A stretch of 64,000 nt of DNA, taken from assembly GCF_900107435.1 (NCBI RefSeq), contig NZ_FNPZ01000003.1:558001-622000 (forward strand), read 5' to 3'. Below the pieces are notes generated by a model that saw only the letters and a list, made by a program, of their open reading frames with translations, made no database searches and had not been told where the DNA came from. Both the position numbers and the translations under genes were made by a program. The first letter of the stretch is position 1. The number at the start of each line of letters is the position of its first letter. The DNA comes from Herbiconiux ginsengi (GTDB taxonomy: Bacteria > Actinomycetota > Actinomycetes > Actinomycetales > Microbacteriaceae). Shown here in pieces: positions 30,844-39,057 of this stretch.

Positions 30844-32537
30844 GGGGCCTCCTCGGGTGGCGTGGCTCCAGCTGTGGGCGGGGTCGGAGGTGTCGGCGCG
30901 GTCGTCGGGGTCGGTGCGATGGGTGGGGTGGGTGCGGTCGGCTCGCTCGGTGGGGTGGGTGCGGTCGGCTCGCTCGGTGGGGTGGGTGCGGTCGGCTCGC
31001 TCGGTGGGGTCGGTGCAGTCGACGCGCTCGGTGCTGCCGGCGCGGTGGAGGTCGTCGGTGCGACGGGCGAGGCCGATGCGCCGGAGGGGGATGGCGGCAC
31101 GGGCGAGAGATCCGGCCGGCGCGGGATGGACGCGGCCACGACGAAGCCCCCGTCGGGTCGGGGCCCGGCGGAGAATTCGCCGCCGAGCAGCTCGGCGCGC
31201 TCGCGCATGCCGAGCAGGCCTCGGCCGAGGCGCACCGGCTCCGCGTCGGGTGCCGCATCGCGCGCCCGCGACGCCCTGGCGGTCTGGTCCGCACGCGTAG
31301 CCGCGCCCGAGCCCGCGACTGTGCCGTCGTCGATCACCGACACCGTGTAGGCCTCCGCGGTCTCCGCGAGCGTGACCGTGGCGCGGGTCGCGTCGGCGTG
31401 GCGGATGACGTTCGTCAGCGACTCCTGCACGATGCGGTAGAGGGCGAGCTGGACCGCCTTCGGAGGTGGGCCGGTGCGGGGCGCGGCGTCAGCGCCTGGC
31501 GCGATGCCGTTCTCGAGCGTGACCGGGAGCCCTTGTGACACGACGGATGCGACGAGCCCCTCCAGCCGCGAGAGGTCGGGTTCGGGAACGAGGGGCGCGG
31601 CGTCTTCTTCCGCACCCGGGGCATCCTGGCCCGCCCGCAGCACGCCGAGAACCGAGCGCACCTCGTCGAGCGCGCTCTTGCTGGCGTCTTTGATGTTCGC
31701 CAGGGCGCTCGCCGCCAGCTCGGGCTGCGTGTCGATGAGGTGGAGTCCGACGCCGGCCTGCACGTTGATCTGGCTGAGCGAGTGGGCCAGCACGTCGTGG
31801 AGTTCCCGCGCGATGCGCACGCGCTCGGCCTGCACCTCGGTGAGCCGGCGCTCCGCGGCGCGGCGGCGGAGTTCGTCGATGCGGGTGCGGCGCGTGCGGA
31901 TGCCTTCGCCGATGCCCAGCAGCAGCACGAGTCCGAGGGTGACGGCCACCACGGCGGCGGGCTGCCAGTCGACGCCGATGAGGATGCCGGCGCCCACCGT
32001 GAGCACCCAGGCCACGCCGAGCGACCACCAGGCCCAGACCCGCGCGCCGCGCACCACCGCGCTGACGACCGCGAAGGCGAGCGCGATGTAGGGAGGAGCG
32101 AACTCGCCGGCCACCAGGAGCGCATAGGCGCCCGCGGCGGCCGAGACCACGGCGACCACCGGGCCCGGGAAGCGGCGCGCGGCGATCAGCGCGAGTGCGC
32201 CGAGCAGAGCCAGACCGACGCGGGCCGCGAGGTGCCACGGTTCGTCGGCGCCGACGGTGACGAGCCGACGGAGGCGCCACGTGAACAGCGCCGCCGGCAC
32301 CTGCACCACGAACGAGATGATGACCGGGAGCCACAGCCGCGCCCAGCGCGAGAACCGGAAGCGCGGCTCGGCGCCGAGGTCGTCCCAGCCGCTCCACCTC
32401 CCGTGCGGGCCCCATCCGGCACCGTCGCCAGCCGACCACCCGCGCCGGCCCGGCCACTCGTGCGGCGCGCGCTCCTCTTGCCCCGCGCGGGCGCTCTCGT
32501 CTCCGCGTTCGTCGTCAGCGCGGCCCGGGTACGGCAT
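30840..32537 (-). CDS. NarL-type sensor histidine kinase with Pro/Thr-rich tail
   Basis: The start is placed at ATG 32537 (MPYPGRADDERGDESARAGQ). The protein has a charged N-terminal region, about five membrane helices, then a HisKA_3 dimerisation domain (ERVRIARELHDVLAHSLSQI, His in E-L-H-D) and a HATPase domain (LALYRIVQESLTNVIRHADA; RGLLGMRERAELLGGEF). After the ATPase domain runs a tail of about 90 residues with three exact nine-residue units (SEPTAPTPP) and further Pro/Thr repeats, which is unusual for this family. It phosphorylates the coupled response regulator. The signal sensed is unknown; it is probably detected in the membrane part. Confidence 0.9.
   Translation of the reverse strand: MPYPGRADDERGDESARAGQEERAPHEWPGRRGWSAGDGAGWGPHGRWSGWDDLGAEPRFRFSRWARLWLPVIISFVVQVPAALFTWRLRRLVTVGADEPWHLAARVGLALLGALALIAARRFPGPVVAVVSAAAGAYALLVAGEFAPPYIALAFAVVSAVVRGARVWAWWSLGVAWVLTVGAGILIGVDWQPAAVVAVTLGLVLLLGIGEGIRTRRTRIDELRRRAAERRLTEVQAERVRIARELHDVLAHSLSQINVQAGVGLHLIDTQPELAASALANIKDASKSALDEVRSVLGVLRAGQDAPGAEEDAAPLVPEPDLSRLEGLVASVVSQGLPVTLENGIAPGADAAPRTGPPPKAVQLALYRIVQESLTNVIRHADATRATVTLAETAEAYTVSVIDDGTVAGSGAATRADQTARASRARDAAPDAEPVRLGRGLLGMRERAELLGGEFSAGPRPDGGFVVAASIPRRPDLSPVPPSPSGASASPVAPTTSTAPAAPSASTAPTPPSEPTAPTPPSEPTAPTPPSEPTAPTPPIAPTPTTAPTPPTPPTAGATPPEEAP
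30934..31014. repeat. 27-bp tandem repeat, three copies, in kinase tail
   Basis: The unit beginning GCGGTCGGCTCGCTCGGTGG recurs at 30934, 30961 and 30988, a 27-bp period encoding nine residues (SEPTAPTPP) on the minus strand. Copy number may vary between strains by slippage without breaking the frame. Confidence 0.8.
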
Positions 32538-32620
32538 GGCTCGATCGTATCCGTGCCCCTCGCGCGCGGCATCCGCCGTACGTCGCGTCCGCTCTACTCT
32601 CGGGGGAGTAGGCGACCCTC

Positions 32621-32681
32621 GTCGACCCGTCACTTTGTGTCGCTCTGGGCGTCTCAAAGCGACCACAAGTGACGGGTCGAC
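32621..32681. repeat. GAYYCGTC hairpin A, downstream of azoreductase gene
   Basis: GTCGACCCGTCACTT (32621-32635) is the exact reverse complement of 32667-32681, and inner bases (GTCGCT/AGCGAC) lengthen the stem. It ends the azoreductase gene (minus strand). Its tip and inner bases match hairpins B and C near 60.5 and 61.6 kb, so it is a repeat as well as a terminator. Confidence 0.65.
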
Positions 32682-32696
32682 GCAGTGTGGGGCTGC

Positions 32697-33350
32697 TCAG
32701 GCGGTCGGGGCGCCCAGCTCGCGGGCGAGCGCGGCGGCGGCTTCGTGGGCCTCGACGAGCTCGCGGCGGCTGCGATCGATCTGGTCGGACAGGGCCGGGA
32801 CCGTCTCGGCGAGCGTGAGGTTCGTGGCGATGACGCTCACCGTCATGCCGAGTGCCGTGCCGAGGATGAGCCGCAGGGCCGGCACCTCGTGATCCCAGCC
32901 GTCGGTCGGCGATCCGGGGTCGTAGGATGCGCCGCGACTGGTGACGATGACGGCCGGTCGCCCCGCGAGCGGCTGGGTGTCGACGTCGAACGGCGCCGTC
33001 ACGGCCGGAACGTGGATGTTGTCGATCCAGGCCTTGAGGCTCGACGGCAGCGAGTAGTTGTAGAGCGGGGCGCCGATGAGCAGGGCGTCGGCCGCGAGCA
33101 GTTCGGCGATGAGCGAGGCCTGCAGCGCCTCGGCGTCGGCCGGCGGCGTCGACCCGGCAGGGCGCAGCCGCGCGGGCCAGTGCAGTGCCGCGTCGGCGAG
33201 GTGCGGCAGCGGGTCGCGGTGCAGGTCACGATGCGTGACGGTGTTGCCGGGTGCCGCGGCCAGCCAGGCTTCGCTGAAGGTGTGCCCGATCGCCCGCGAG
33301 CGGGAGGTCTCGAGGTCGGCGGAGGAGTCCAGGTGCAGCAGATTCGCCAT
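32697..33350 (-). CDS. FMN-dependent NADH-azoreductase-like flavodoxin-fold protein
   Basis: The 217-residue protein fits the AzoR family: an N-terminal strand NLLHLDSSADLETSRSRAIG (phosphate-binding S-S/S-R-S), ADALLIGAPLYNYSLPSSLK-A-W-I-D (FMN-ribityl region, with P-x-Y-N-Y/F-x-x-P), and PLAGRPAVIVTSRGASYDPG (isoalloxazine contact). Such enzymes reduce quinones and azo compounds using NADH. The ATG is at 33350. It is divergent from the membrane protein gene at 33472 and ends at hairpin A. Confidence 0.85.
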   Translation of the reverse strand: MANLLHLDSSADLETSRSRAIGHTFSEAWLAAAPGNTVTHRDLHRDPLPHLADAALHWPARLRPAGSTPPADAEALQASLIAELLAADALLIGAPLYNYSLPSSLKAWIDNIHVPAVTAPFDVDTQPLAGRPAVIVTSRGASYDPGSPTDGWDHEVPALRLILGTALGMTVSVIATNLTLAETVPALSDQIDRSRRELVEAHEAAAALARELGAPTA

Positions 33351-33471
33351 ACAGCCACGCTATACCGCGTGGCCGCGGCGCGTCAGGCGCACTCGTGCGG
33401 TGCATTCGCCTCGAGGCATGGACGAAGTTCTAGATTGTCACCACGGGGACGGGGCGGATCAGGGGGCATCG

Positions 33472-34440
33472 ATGACGAGTGAACACACGAGCGACGCGGG
33501 CAGCGCGGCAGCAGCCGGCAGACCGGCACTGACCTGGCGGTATTCGCTCATCGTGGTCGCTGCTGCGCTCGTCGCGGTGGTGGCCGTGCGCTGGGCGATC
33601 GTGCTGCTCGGAGACGTTCTGCGGCGCCAGGCGGAGGAGGCCTCCCCGAACTCGTGGGCCGGCGTCGGCGTGGCTCTGCTGATGCTCGGCGTCGCTCAGC
33701 TCGCCACCGTGCTCATCTTGGCCCTCGGCGTGCCGATCGCTCTTCTACGGCGATCGGGGAGCCGGCGATTCGTGTGGGCCTTCGAAGCGGTGCTGGTCCT
33801 GTTCGTGCTGATCCTGATCGCCGGATACGGCTTCGCCGCATTCGGCTTCCCGTTCGTCTTCGGGGGAGTCGAACTCGGGTTCTTCGTCTTCTTCGCGCTG
33901 CCACTGCTGTGGGTGGTGCCCGCGTTCGCTGCATCGCTCATCCCGGTCCGGGCAGCCGGCGTCGTGGTCGCCGCGGGACTGGCCGCCTCGCTCGCCTCGT
34001 GGGCCGTCACGGCCATCGCGGGCGGCGCCGAACAGGCCGCCTACAATGCGGCCTACCACGGCCCGGTCTTCGTGCCGGCGGGCGACCCCGACGAGCTCCT
34101 CGACGGCTACGACCTGGGCTGGGTGGAACTGCCCGACGAGTACGGCGGCGGATCGACCCCCTCGATGCAACTCACCTTCTCCAGCGAGAGCGGCACGGGT
34201 GGCGGCTTCTTCGTGGAGTTCTACGACGGTCACGAGCACGACCCCTGCGCGTACGGCTGTGACATCGTCGGCTCGGCACTCGGCGGCGCAGTGACCCACA
34301 ACGAGGCCACGCCGACGTACTACGACGTCACGCTCGACAGCGGCACGGTGCGGGTGTCAGGGCTCTCCGAGGAGCAGGCGTTGACCGTGCTCGGCGGACT
34401 GAGGGAAGCGAGCATCGACGAGTTCGCCGGGCTTCGCTAG
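33472..34440 (+). CDS. Membrane protein with extracytoplasmic C-terminal domain, 322 aa
   Basis: The start is placed at ATG 33472 (MTSEHTSDAGSAAAAGRPAL); an ATG at 33418 would add a further leader. About five membrane helices follow (WRYSLIVVAAALVAVVAVRW; GVALLMLGVAQLATVLILAL; EAVLVLFVLILIAGYGFAAF; LGFFVFFALPLLWVVPAFAA; GVVVAAGLAASLASWAVTAI). Then comes a soluble beta-rich domain (about residues 195-322) with DLGWVELPDEYGGGSTPSMQ and a C-A-Y-G-C motif. The family was not recognised. The Cys pair is consistent with an extracytoplasmic location. Confidence 0.6.
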   Translation: MTSEHTSDAGSAAAAGRPALTWRYSLIVVAAALVAVVAVRWAIVLLGDVLRRQAEEASPNSWAGVGVALLMLGVAQLATVLILALGVPIALLRRSGSRRFVWAFEAVLVLFVLILIAGYGFAAFGFPFVFGGVELGFFVFFALPLLWVVPAFAASLIPVRAAGVVVAAGLAASLASWAVTAIAGGAEQAAYNAAYHGPVFVPAGDPDELLDGYDLGWVELPDEYGGGSTPSMQLTFSSESGTGGGFFVEFYDGHEHDPCAYGCDIVGSALGGAVTHNEATPTYYDVTLDSGTVRVSGLSEEQALTVLGGLREASIDEFAGLR

Positions 34441-34444
34441 GGCC

Positions 34445-34666
34445 TCAGGCCGACAGACGGCCGAGCTGCTCCTCGACCAAGGGCAGCAGCTCTTGGAAGC
34501 GTGAATCCAAGTGCGGTGTCATGTACGCGGCATCTTCCCGCAGATCTTCGATGAGGGCGCGGAGTCGCGCGAGTTCATCGGTGGAGAGGGTGGAGAGCGA
34601 GATGTCCGAGTAGGGGAGCGCAACCGCTACGGCTGCGACCTCATCGGTCCAGGTGATCCGGCCCAC
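34445..34666 (-). CDS. Small hypothetical protein, 73 aa
   Basis: ATG 34666; MGRITWTDEVAAVAVALPYS followed by DISLSTLSTDELARLRALIE and a helical end FQELLPLVEEQLGRLSA. It is soluble, acidic and two-helix in pattern. It lies between the membrane-protein gene (convergent, 4 bp away) and the five-gene operon on the same strand. No family was recognised; it may be a genuine small gene, as its codon pattern is like its neighbours. Confidence 0.5.
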   Translation of the reverse strand: MGRITWTDEVAAVAVALPYSDISLSTLSTDELARLRALIEDLREDAAYMTPHLDSRFQELLPLVEEQLGRLSA

Positions 34667-34777
34667 GATCCTCCATCTGTGCGTCGAGATGCGATGTCAG
34701 GGGGAGCTTATCGTCGCGCGCAACGGTCGCGGTGTCCCCAGTACGGGAGCACCGCGGCGTGTCGCACCGCACACTTT

Positions 34778-36919
34778 TCAGGCGGCGAGGCGGCGGGCGG
34801 CGTCGATGCCCTGGCGGGTGGCGCGCACGGCGTCGACGCGGGAGGCGTCGAGGGCGCCGCCGACGACCTCGTGGCGGATGCCCCGGGCCGCGAGACCGGC
34901 GCTCAGGGGGTCGTGGGAGACCTGCCCGGCGCAGACGATGACGACGTCCGCGGGAACCAGCGACGACGTGCCGTCGGCGAAGATCACCTCGACGCCCTCC
35001 GGCGTGATGCGGCGGTAGTCGAGGTCGGAGACGAACTGCACGCCCGCCTCCCGCAACTCGCCGAGCGCGACCCAGCGCGATGTGAGACCCATGCCGGCGC
35101 CGAACTTGCCGGTGCGGCGCAGTACCGTCACCGAACTGCCGGGCCGCGGGGCGAACGGTGCCGCTCCGGGGCGCTCGCGCACCCGGGTGCGCTGAGGGAG
35201 CGCATCCGACTCCAAGTACGTGCTCGGCGACGCCAGCTGGAACTGCTCTTCGAAAGCCCGGGCCCGAACGGCCGGGTCGTGCGAGAGCACCAGGAACTTC
35301 GCCGTGTCGATGCCGATGCCGCCACCGCCGATGATCGCGACGCGCCCCTCGGGCACCCCGTCGAGGATCGCCCGCTCGTAGGAGAGCACGTGCGGCAGCG
35401 ACGCCCCGGGGATGTCGACCGTGCGCGGCCGCACTCCGGTCGCCACGACCACACCGGCGTATCCGCCTTCCGCCAGTTCGTCGACGGTCACCGGATGCGA
35501 CACCTCCACCCGCGCGCCGAGCTCGGACAGGCGGGCGGAGTAGTGCGCCACGGTCAGTGCGTAATCCTCTTTCGTGGGGATGCGGGCGGCCAGCGTGAAC
35601 TGCCCACCGAGGTGCGCATCCGCTTCGAAGAGGGTGACCCGGTTGCCCCGGGCGGCGAGGTCTTCGGCCGCGATGAGCCCGGCCGGACCTCCTCCCACCA
35701 CCGCGTAGTGCGCGGGGGCGGCGCTCAGCGTGAGCGGATACCGCGTCTCGGTTGCGGCCCGGGGGTTCACCAGGCACGACACCGGCTGCTTCACGAACGA
35801 GCGGTCGAGGCACGCCTGGTTGCAGCCGATGCAGGAGTTCACGGCGTCGAAGTGGCCGTTGCGCGAGCGGTCGACGATCGCGGCGTCGGCGAGGAACGGC
35901 CGCGCCAGCGCGACGGCCGTGATGGCCCCGCGGGCCAGGATGTCCTCCGCGTCGCGCAGGTCGGTGAGCCGGTTGCTCGCGATGACGGGGACGGCCGTGG
36001 GCGCAGTCGGGTCGGACGGCAGGGCGATCGCCCGCGCCACCGCCTCGGCGTAGCGCAGCCACACCCCGTGCGGCACCGCCGCCTGAACCGTCGGCACCTT
36101 CGACTCGTGCCAGCCGATGCCCACGTTGAGCGCATCCGCTCCCGCCCGCACGAGGTCGCGGGCGAGCGCGTCGGTCTCGTCTTGCGTGCTCGACTCCGGC
36201 ACCAGGTCGGCTCCCGACATCCGCACGATCACGGGCACGTCGAAGCCCACGCCCCGACGCACGGCGCGCAGCACCTCCACCGCGAAACGTCGGCGGCGGC
36301 GGGCGTCACCGCCCCACTCGTCGTCGCGCCGGTTCGTGACGGGCGAGCAGAACTGGTTGATCAGGTAGCCCTCCGAGGCCATGATCTCCACGGCGTCGAA
36401 CCCGAGTTCGACGGCGCGTTCGGCCGCGACGCGGAAGTCGTCGATGGTGCGGAGGATGCCCAGTTCGTCGAGTTCCACCGGAACCTGTGCGCCGGCGCTC
36501 CGCCAGGCGAGGGGGGAGGGGGCGACCGGATGCACGGGCCGGCCGTGCGCATCCGTCACCCCGTCGAGCAGGGCGTAGCGCCCCGCGTGGAAGAGCTGGG
36601 CCGCGATGAACCCGCCGGCCTCGTGCACGGCGGCGGCCGCGGCGGCGAAGCGCGCGTCGCTCGCCGGGTCGCCGAGCACGCTGAAGTCGTCGGCCCCGCA
36701 GCCCTCGGCATTCACCGCGAGTCCGCCCGTGATGATGAGCGTCGCTCCGCCCCGGATGCGTTCGGCGTAGTAGGCCGAGAGCGCCGCGCCCCCGTCGTCG
36801 AGCGTTTCGAGGCCCGTGTGCATGCTGCCCGTGATGACACGGTGCGGCAGCTGCAGCGCGCCCAGTCGCCAGGGCGAGAAGGTGCGCTCGAGCGCGGGGG
36901 TGGCGTCGTCGCCGTGCAT
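34778..36919 (-). CDS. 2,4-dienoyl-CoA reductase-like flavoprotein (FMN, Fe4S4, FAD)
   Basis: The 713-residue protein has the FadH architecture. An FMN TIM barrel (residues about 10-340) contains PHRVITGSMHTGLETLDDGG, AAQLFHAGRYALLDGV and MASEGYLINQFCSPVTNRRD. The Cys cluster is SCIGCNQACLD (C-x2-C-x3-C, and a further Cys in VSCLVNPRA). The FAD/NAD(P) domain has VVGGGPAGLIAAEDLAARGN and AIIGGGGIGIDTAKFL. It would reduce a conjugated dienoyl-CoA or similar intermediate. It is the last gene of the operon running from 42196, 72 bp after the SDR gene. In the cyclohexylcarbonyl-CoA pathway a homologous oxidoreductase is known, so reduction of a cyclohexadiene-carbonyl-CoA is the suggested step here (inferred). 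Confidence 0.85.
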   Translation of the reverse strand: MHGDDATPALERTFSPWRLGALQLPHRVITGSMHTGLETLDDGGAALSAYYAERIRGGATLIITGGLAVNAEGCGADDFSVLGDPASDARFAAAAAAVHEAGGFIAAQLFHAGRYALLDGVTDAHGRPVHPVAPSPLAWRSAGAQVPVELDELGILRTIDDFRVAAERAVELGFDAVEIMASEGYLINQFCSPVTNRRDDEWGGDARRRRRFAVEVLRAVRRGVGFDVPVIVRMSGADLVPESSTQDETDALARDLVRAGADALNVGIGWHESKVPTVQAAVPHGVWLRYAEAVARAIALPSDPTAPTAVPVIASNRLTDLRDAEDILARGAITAVALARPFLADAAIVDRSRNGHFDAVNSCIGCNQACLDRSFVKQPVSCLVNPRAATETRYPLTLSAAPAHYAVVGGGPAGLIAAEDLAARGNRVTLFEADAHLGGQFTLAARIPTKEDYALTVAHYSARLSELGARVEVSHPVTVDELAEGGYAGVVVATGVRPRTVDIPGASLPHVLSYERAILDGVPEGRVAIIGGGGIGIDTAKFLVLSHDPAVRARAFEEQFQLASPSTYLESDALPQRTRVRERPGAAPFAPRPGSSVTVLRRTGKFGAGMGLTSRWVALGELREAGVQFVSDLDYRRITPEGVEVIFADGTSSLVPADVVIVCAGQVSHDPLSAGLAARGIRHEVVGGALDASRVDAVRATRQGIDAARRLAA

Positions 36920-36991
36920 CCGGATGCTCCGATGTGTCGAGGGTTGAGGACGAAGGAAGGTGCGGGTACCCGGAAGGCTACCCGCCCGAGG

Positions 36992-37864
36992 CTATTCCCC
37001 CGAATATTCGGCCGGTGTGACGGCGGCCCCCGATGCCCCCTCGCCCAGAACCGCTTCGCGCAGATCACCCGTCGTGTCGGCCCAGAACGGGGGCGCCACG
37101 ATCGTGAGCCCGCCGTCGACCTGCAGCACCTGACCGGTGATGTACCCGGCCTTCGCCGAGAGCAGGAAGTCGGCGGCATCCGCCATGTCGTCGGCCGTGC
37201 CGGGGCGGCCGAGCGGGATCTTCTCGAGCACCGTCTGCATCGGCGCCATGCCCGGCACCTTGTTGTAGAAGTAGTCGAGCGAGTCGGTGTCGATCAATCC
37301 GCCGTTCACCGCGTTCACGGTGATGCCGCGCGGGCCGAACTCGGTGGCCATGAACTTCACGTAGGCCTCGTTCGCCGCCTTCGCGGCACCCAGCGCCGCG
37401 TAGGTCGGGAAGGCTCGCAGCGATCCATAGCTCGTGATGGTGACGATGCGGCCGCCCCGGTCCATGAGCTCGGCGGCACGGATGGCGCCGAGCACGAAGG
37501 AGCGGGTGTTCATGGCGTAGCTGCGGTCGAGGTGGTGCACCTTCAGCTGCGAGACCGGCTTGAACGCGCTCGCCGCGGCATTCGCGACGAAGGCGTCGAG
37601 CCGGCCGTAACGGTGGCGCACCTCGTCGAAGAGGCGGTCGATGTCGTCGGGGTTCTCGATGTCGGCCTGCACGGTGAAGCCCGATCCGCCGGCCGCCACC
37701 ACGTCGGCGAGCGACTCCTCGGCCAGGTCGGCGTTGACCTTGTAGTTCACGACCACCGCGGCGCCCTGGGCGCCGAGCTTCTGCGCCAGCAGGCGGCCGA
37801 TTCCGCGGGAGGCGCCGGTGATGACGACGACGCGGGGGTTCTGGTTCTCGGTGTTCTCGGTCAT
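36992..37864 (-). CDS. SDR enoyl-reductase (FabL/ChcA-like)
   Basis: The ATG is 37864, 2 bp after the acyl-CoA dehydrogenase stop. The 290-residue protein has a Rossmann motif VVVITGASRGIGRLLAQKLG, then ADIENPDDI (Asp contact), VANAAASAFKP (N-A-A). The active site is TYAALGAAKAANEAYVKFMA, with spacing Y-x6-K rather than the usual Y-x3-K. The Y-x6-K spacing is that of enoyl reductases such as FabL and FabI. ChcA, the 1-cyclohexenylcarbonyl-CoA reductase of Streptomyces collinus, is an SDR enoyl reductase too. Its place in this operon suggests the same job; the exact substrate is inferred. Confidence 0.8.
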   Translation of the reverse strand: MTENTENQNPRVVVITGASRGIGRLLAQKLGAQGAAVVVNYKVNADLAEESLADVVAAGGSGFTVQADIENPDDIDRLFDEVRHRYGRLDAFVANAAASAFKPVSQLKVHHLDRSYAMNTRSFVLGAIRAAELMDRGGRIVTITSYGSLRAFPTYAALGAAKAANEAYVKFMATEFGPRGITVNAVNGGLIDTDSLDYFYNKVPGMAPMQTVLEKIPLGRPGTADDMADAADFLLSAKAGYITGQVLQVDGGLTIVAPPFWADTTGDLREAVLGEGASGAAVTPAEYSGE

Positions 37865-37866
37865 GC

Positions 37867-39057
37867 TCAGGCCTCGGCGTTCTCGGTCGTCGGATGGGTG
37901 GCGGCGTAGTCGAGCAGCACGGCCCGCGCCACGACGGTCTTCTGGATCTCGTTGGTGCCCTCTTCGAAGCGCTGGGCGCGCGCATCCCGGTAGACCCGCT
38001 CGATCGGGTTGCGGGCCCAGTAGCCCTGCCCGCCGTGGATCTGCAGCGCCTTGTCGGTGACCCGGGCGAGCATGTCGACGGCCACGATCTTCGAGGCACT
38101 GGAGAGCGGCGCCGCATCCGGGGCGTCGTTCTCGTAGGCGCGCGCGGCTTCCAGCACGAGGGCGCGGGCGGCCGCGATGTCGGCGTAATTCTCGGCGAGG
38201 TAGGTCTGGATGACGGGCCGCTCGGCGAGTTTCTTGCCGAAGGTCTCGCGCTTCAGCGCGTACTCGATCGCCAGCTCCTGCGCTCGTTCTGCGAGCCCCA
38301 CGGCACTCATCGCGACCGAGACGCGGCTGGGCAGCAGGAAGCCGCCGAGCGCGACCTTCAGACCGTCGCCTTCTTCGCCGAGGCGCGCGCTCACCGGCAC
38401 TGGTGTGTCGGTGAAGTGCAGGATGGCGTGGTCGGTGCCGTGCACGCCCATCGTGTGCGAGTCGTCGATGACCTCGGCGCCCGGGAGGCCCGTGTTCGGC
38501 ACGAGCAGGGCGACGGTGCCGTCTTTGCCGATGGTGCCTTCGAGCCGGGCGAAGAGCAGCCAGTAGTCGCACTTGACGCCGAAGGTGATGAGGTGCTTCT
38601 CGCCGTTGAGGTAGTAGGTGTCACCCTCGCGGCGCACGGTGGAGCGCAGGTCGGCCCCGGTTCCGGCGGTGGCCTCGGTGAGCGTGAACGCCACCAGCAC
38701 CTCGCCCGACACGGCCTTCTTCACGAGCTCGCGCTGCTCCGCGTTAGCGAACGGCTCCATGGCGCGCCAGGTGCCGTTGTTGACGTGCACGAGCATCCGG
38801 ATCGACGCGTGCGAGCGCGACACGATCTCGAGCAGCTCGAGGTAGCGGGGGAACGGGATGCCGCGCCCGCCGAGCTCCACGGGGGCGGCGAGGCTGAGGT
38901 AGCCGCGGTCGCGCAGCTCCTCGTAGAGCTCGCGGGGCACGTCGCCCTCCGCCTCGATGCGCTCGGCCCAGATCTCACCCGGGCCGCGCACCCAGGCCTC
39001 GATCTCGGCCTTCAGCTGCTGGAACTCGTTCTCGTCGATGGCGGTGTCGGTGTTCAC
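37867..39057 (-). CDS. Acyl-CoA dehydrogenase
   Basis: ATG 39057 overlaps the ligase stop. The 396-residue flavoprotein has the ACAD pattern: VAFTLTEATAGTGADLRSTV (FAD-binding), GEKHLITFGVKCDYWLLFAR, RETFGKKLAERPVIQTYLAE (R-x-x-F-G-x-x-L/I), and the C-terminal QIHGGQGYWARNPIERVYRD and EGTNEIQKTVVAR, where the Glu of E-G-T-N-E is at the place of a catalytic base in one class. It oxidises an acyl-CoA with FAD. In a CHC-CoA pathway an acyl-CoA dehydrogenase acts on a ring intermediate. Its operon partners suggest that rather than ordinary beta-oxidation. Confidence 0.88.
   Translation of the reverse strand: MNTDTAIDENEFQQLKAEIEAWVRGPGEIWAERIEAEGDVPRELYEELRDRGYLSLAAPVELGGRGIPFPRYLELLEIVSRSHASIRMLVHVNNGTWRAMEPFANAEQRELVKKAVSGEVLVAFTLTEATAGTGADLRSTVRREGDTYYLNGEKHLITFGVKCDYWLLFARLEGTIGKDGTVALLVPNTGLPGAEVIDDSHTMGVHGTDHAILHFTDTPVPVSARLGEEGDGLKVALGGFLLPSRVSVAMSAVGLAERAQELAIEYALKRETFGKKLAERPVIQTYLAENYADIAAARALVLEAARAYENDAPDAAPLSSASKIVAVDMLARVTDKALQIHGGQGYWARNPIERVYRDARAQRFEEGTNEIQKTVVARAVLLDYAATHPTTENAEA

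Noticed and set aside
34511-37909. A plus-strand open frame of over 1100 codons across the dienoyl-CoA reductase and SDR genes
   Set aside because: Composition is Arg/Gly/Val/His-rich shadow, and the minus-strand proteins have clear motifs throughout.
37861-38572. N-terminal extension of the SDR frame on the minus strand
   Set aside because: It overlaps the acyl-CoA dehydrogenase gene; the SDR motif T-G-A-S-R-G-I-G lies right after the ATG at 37864.
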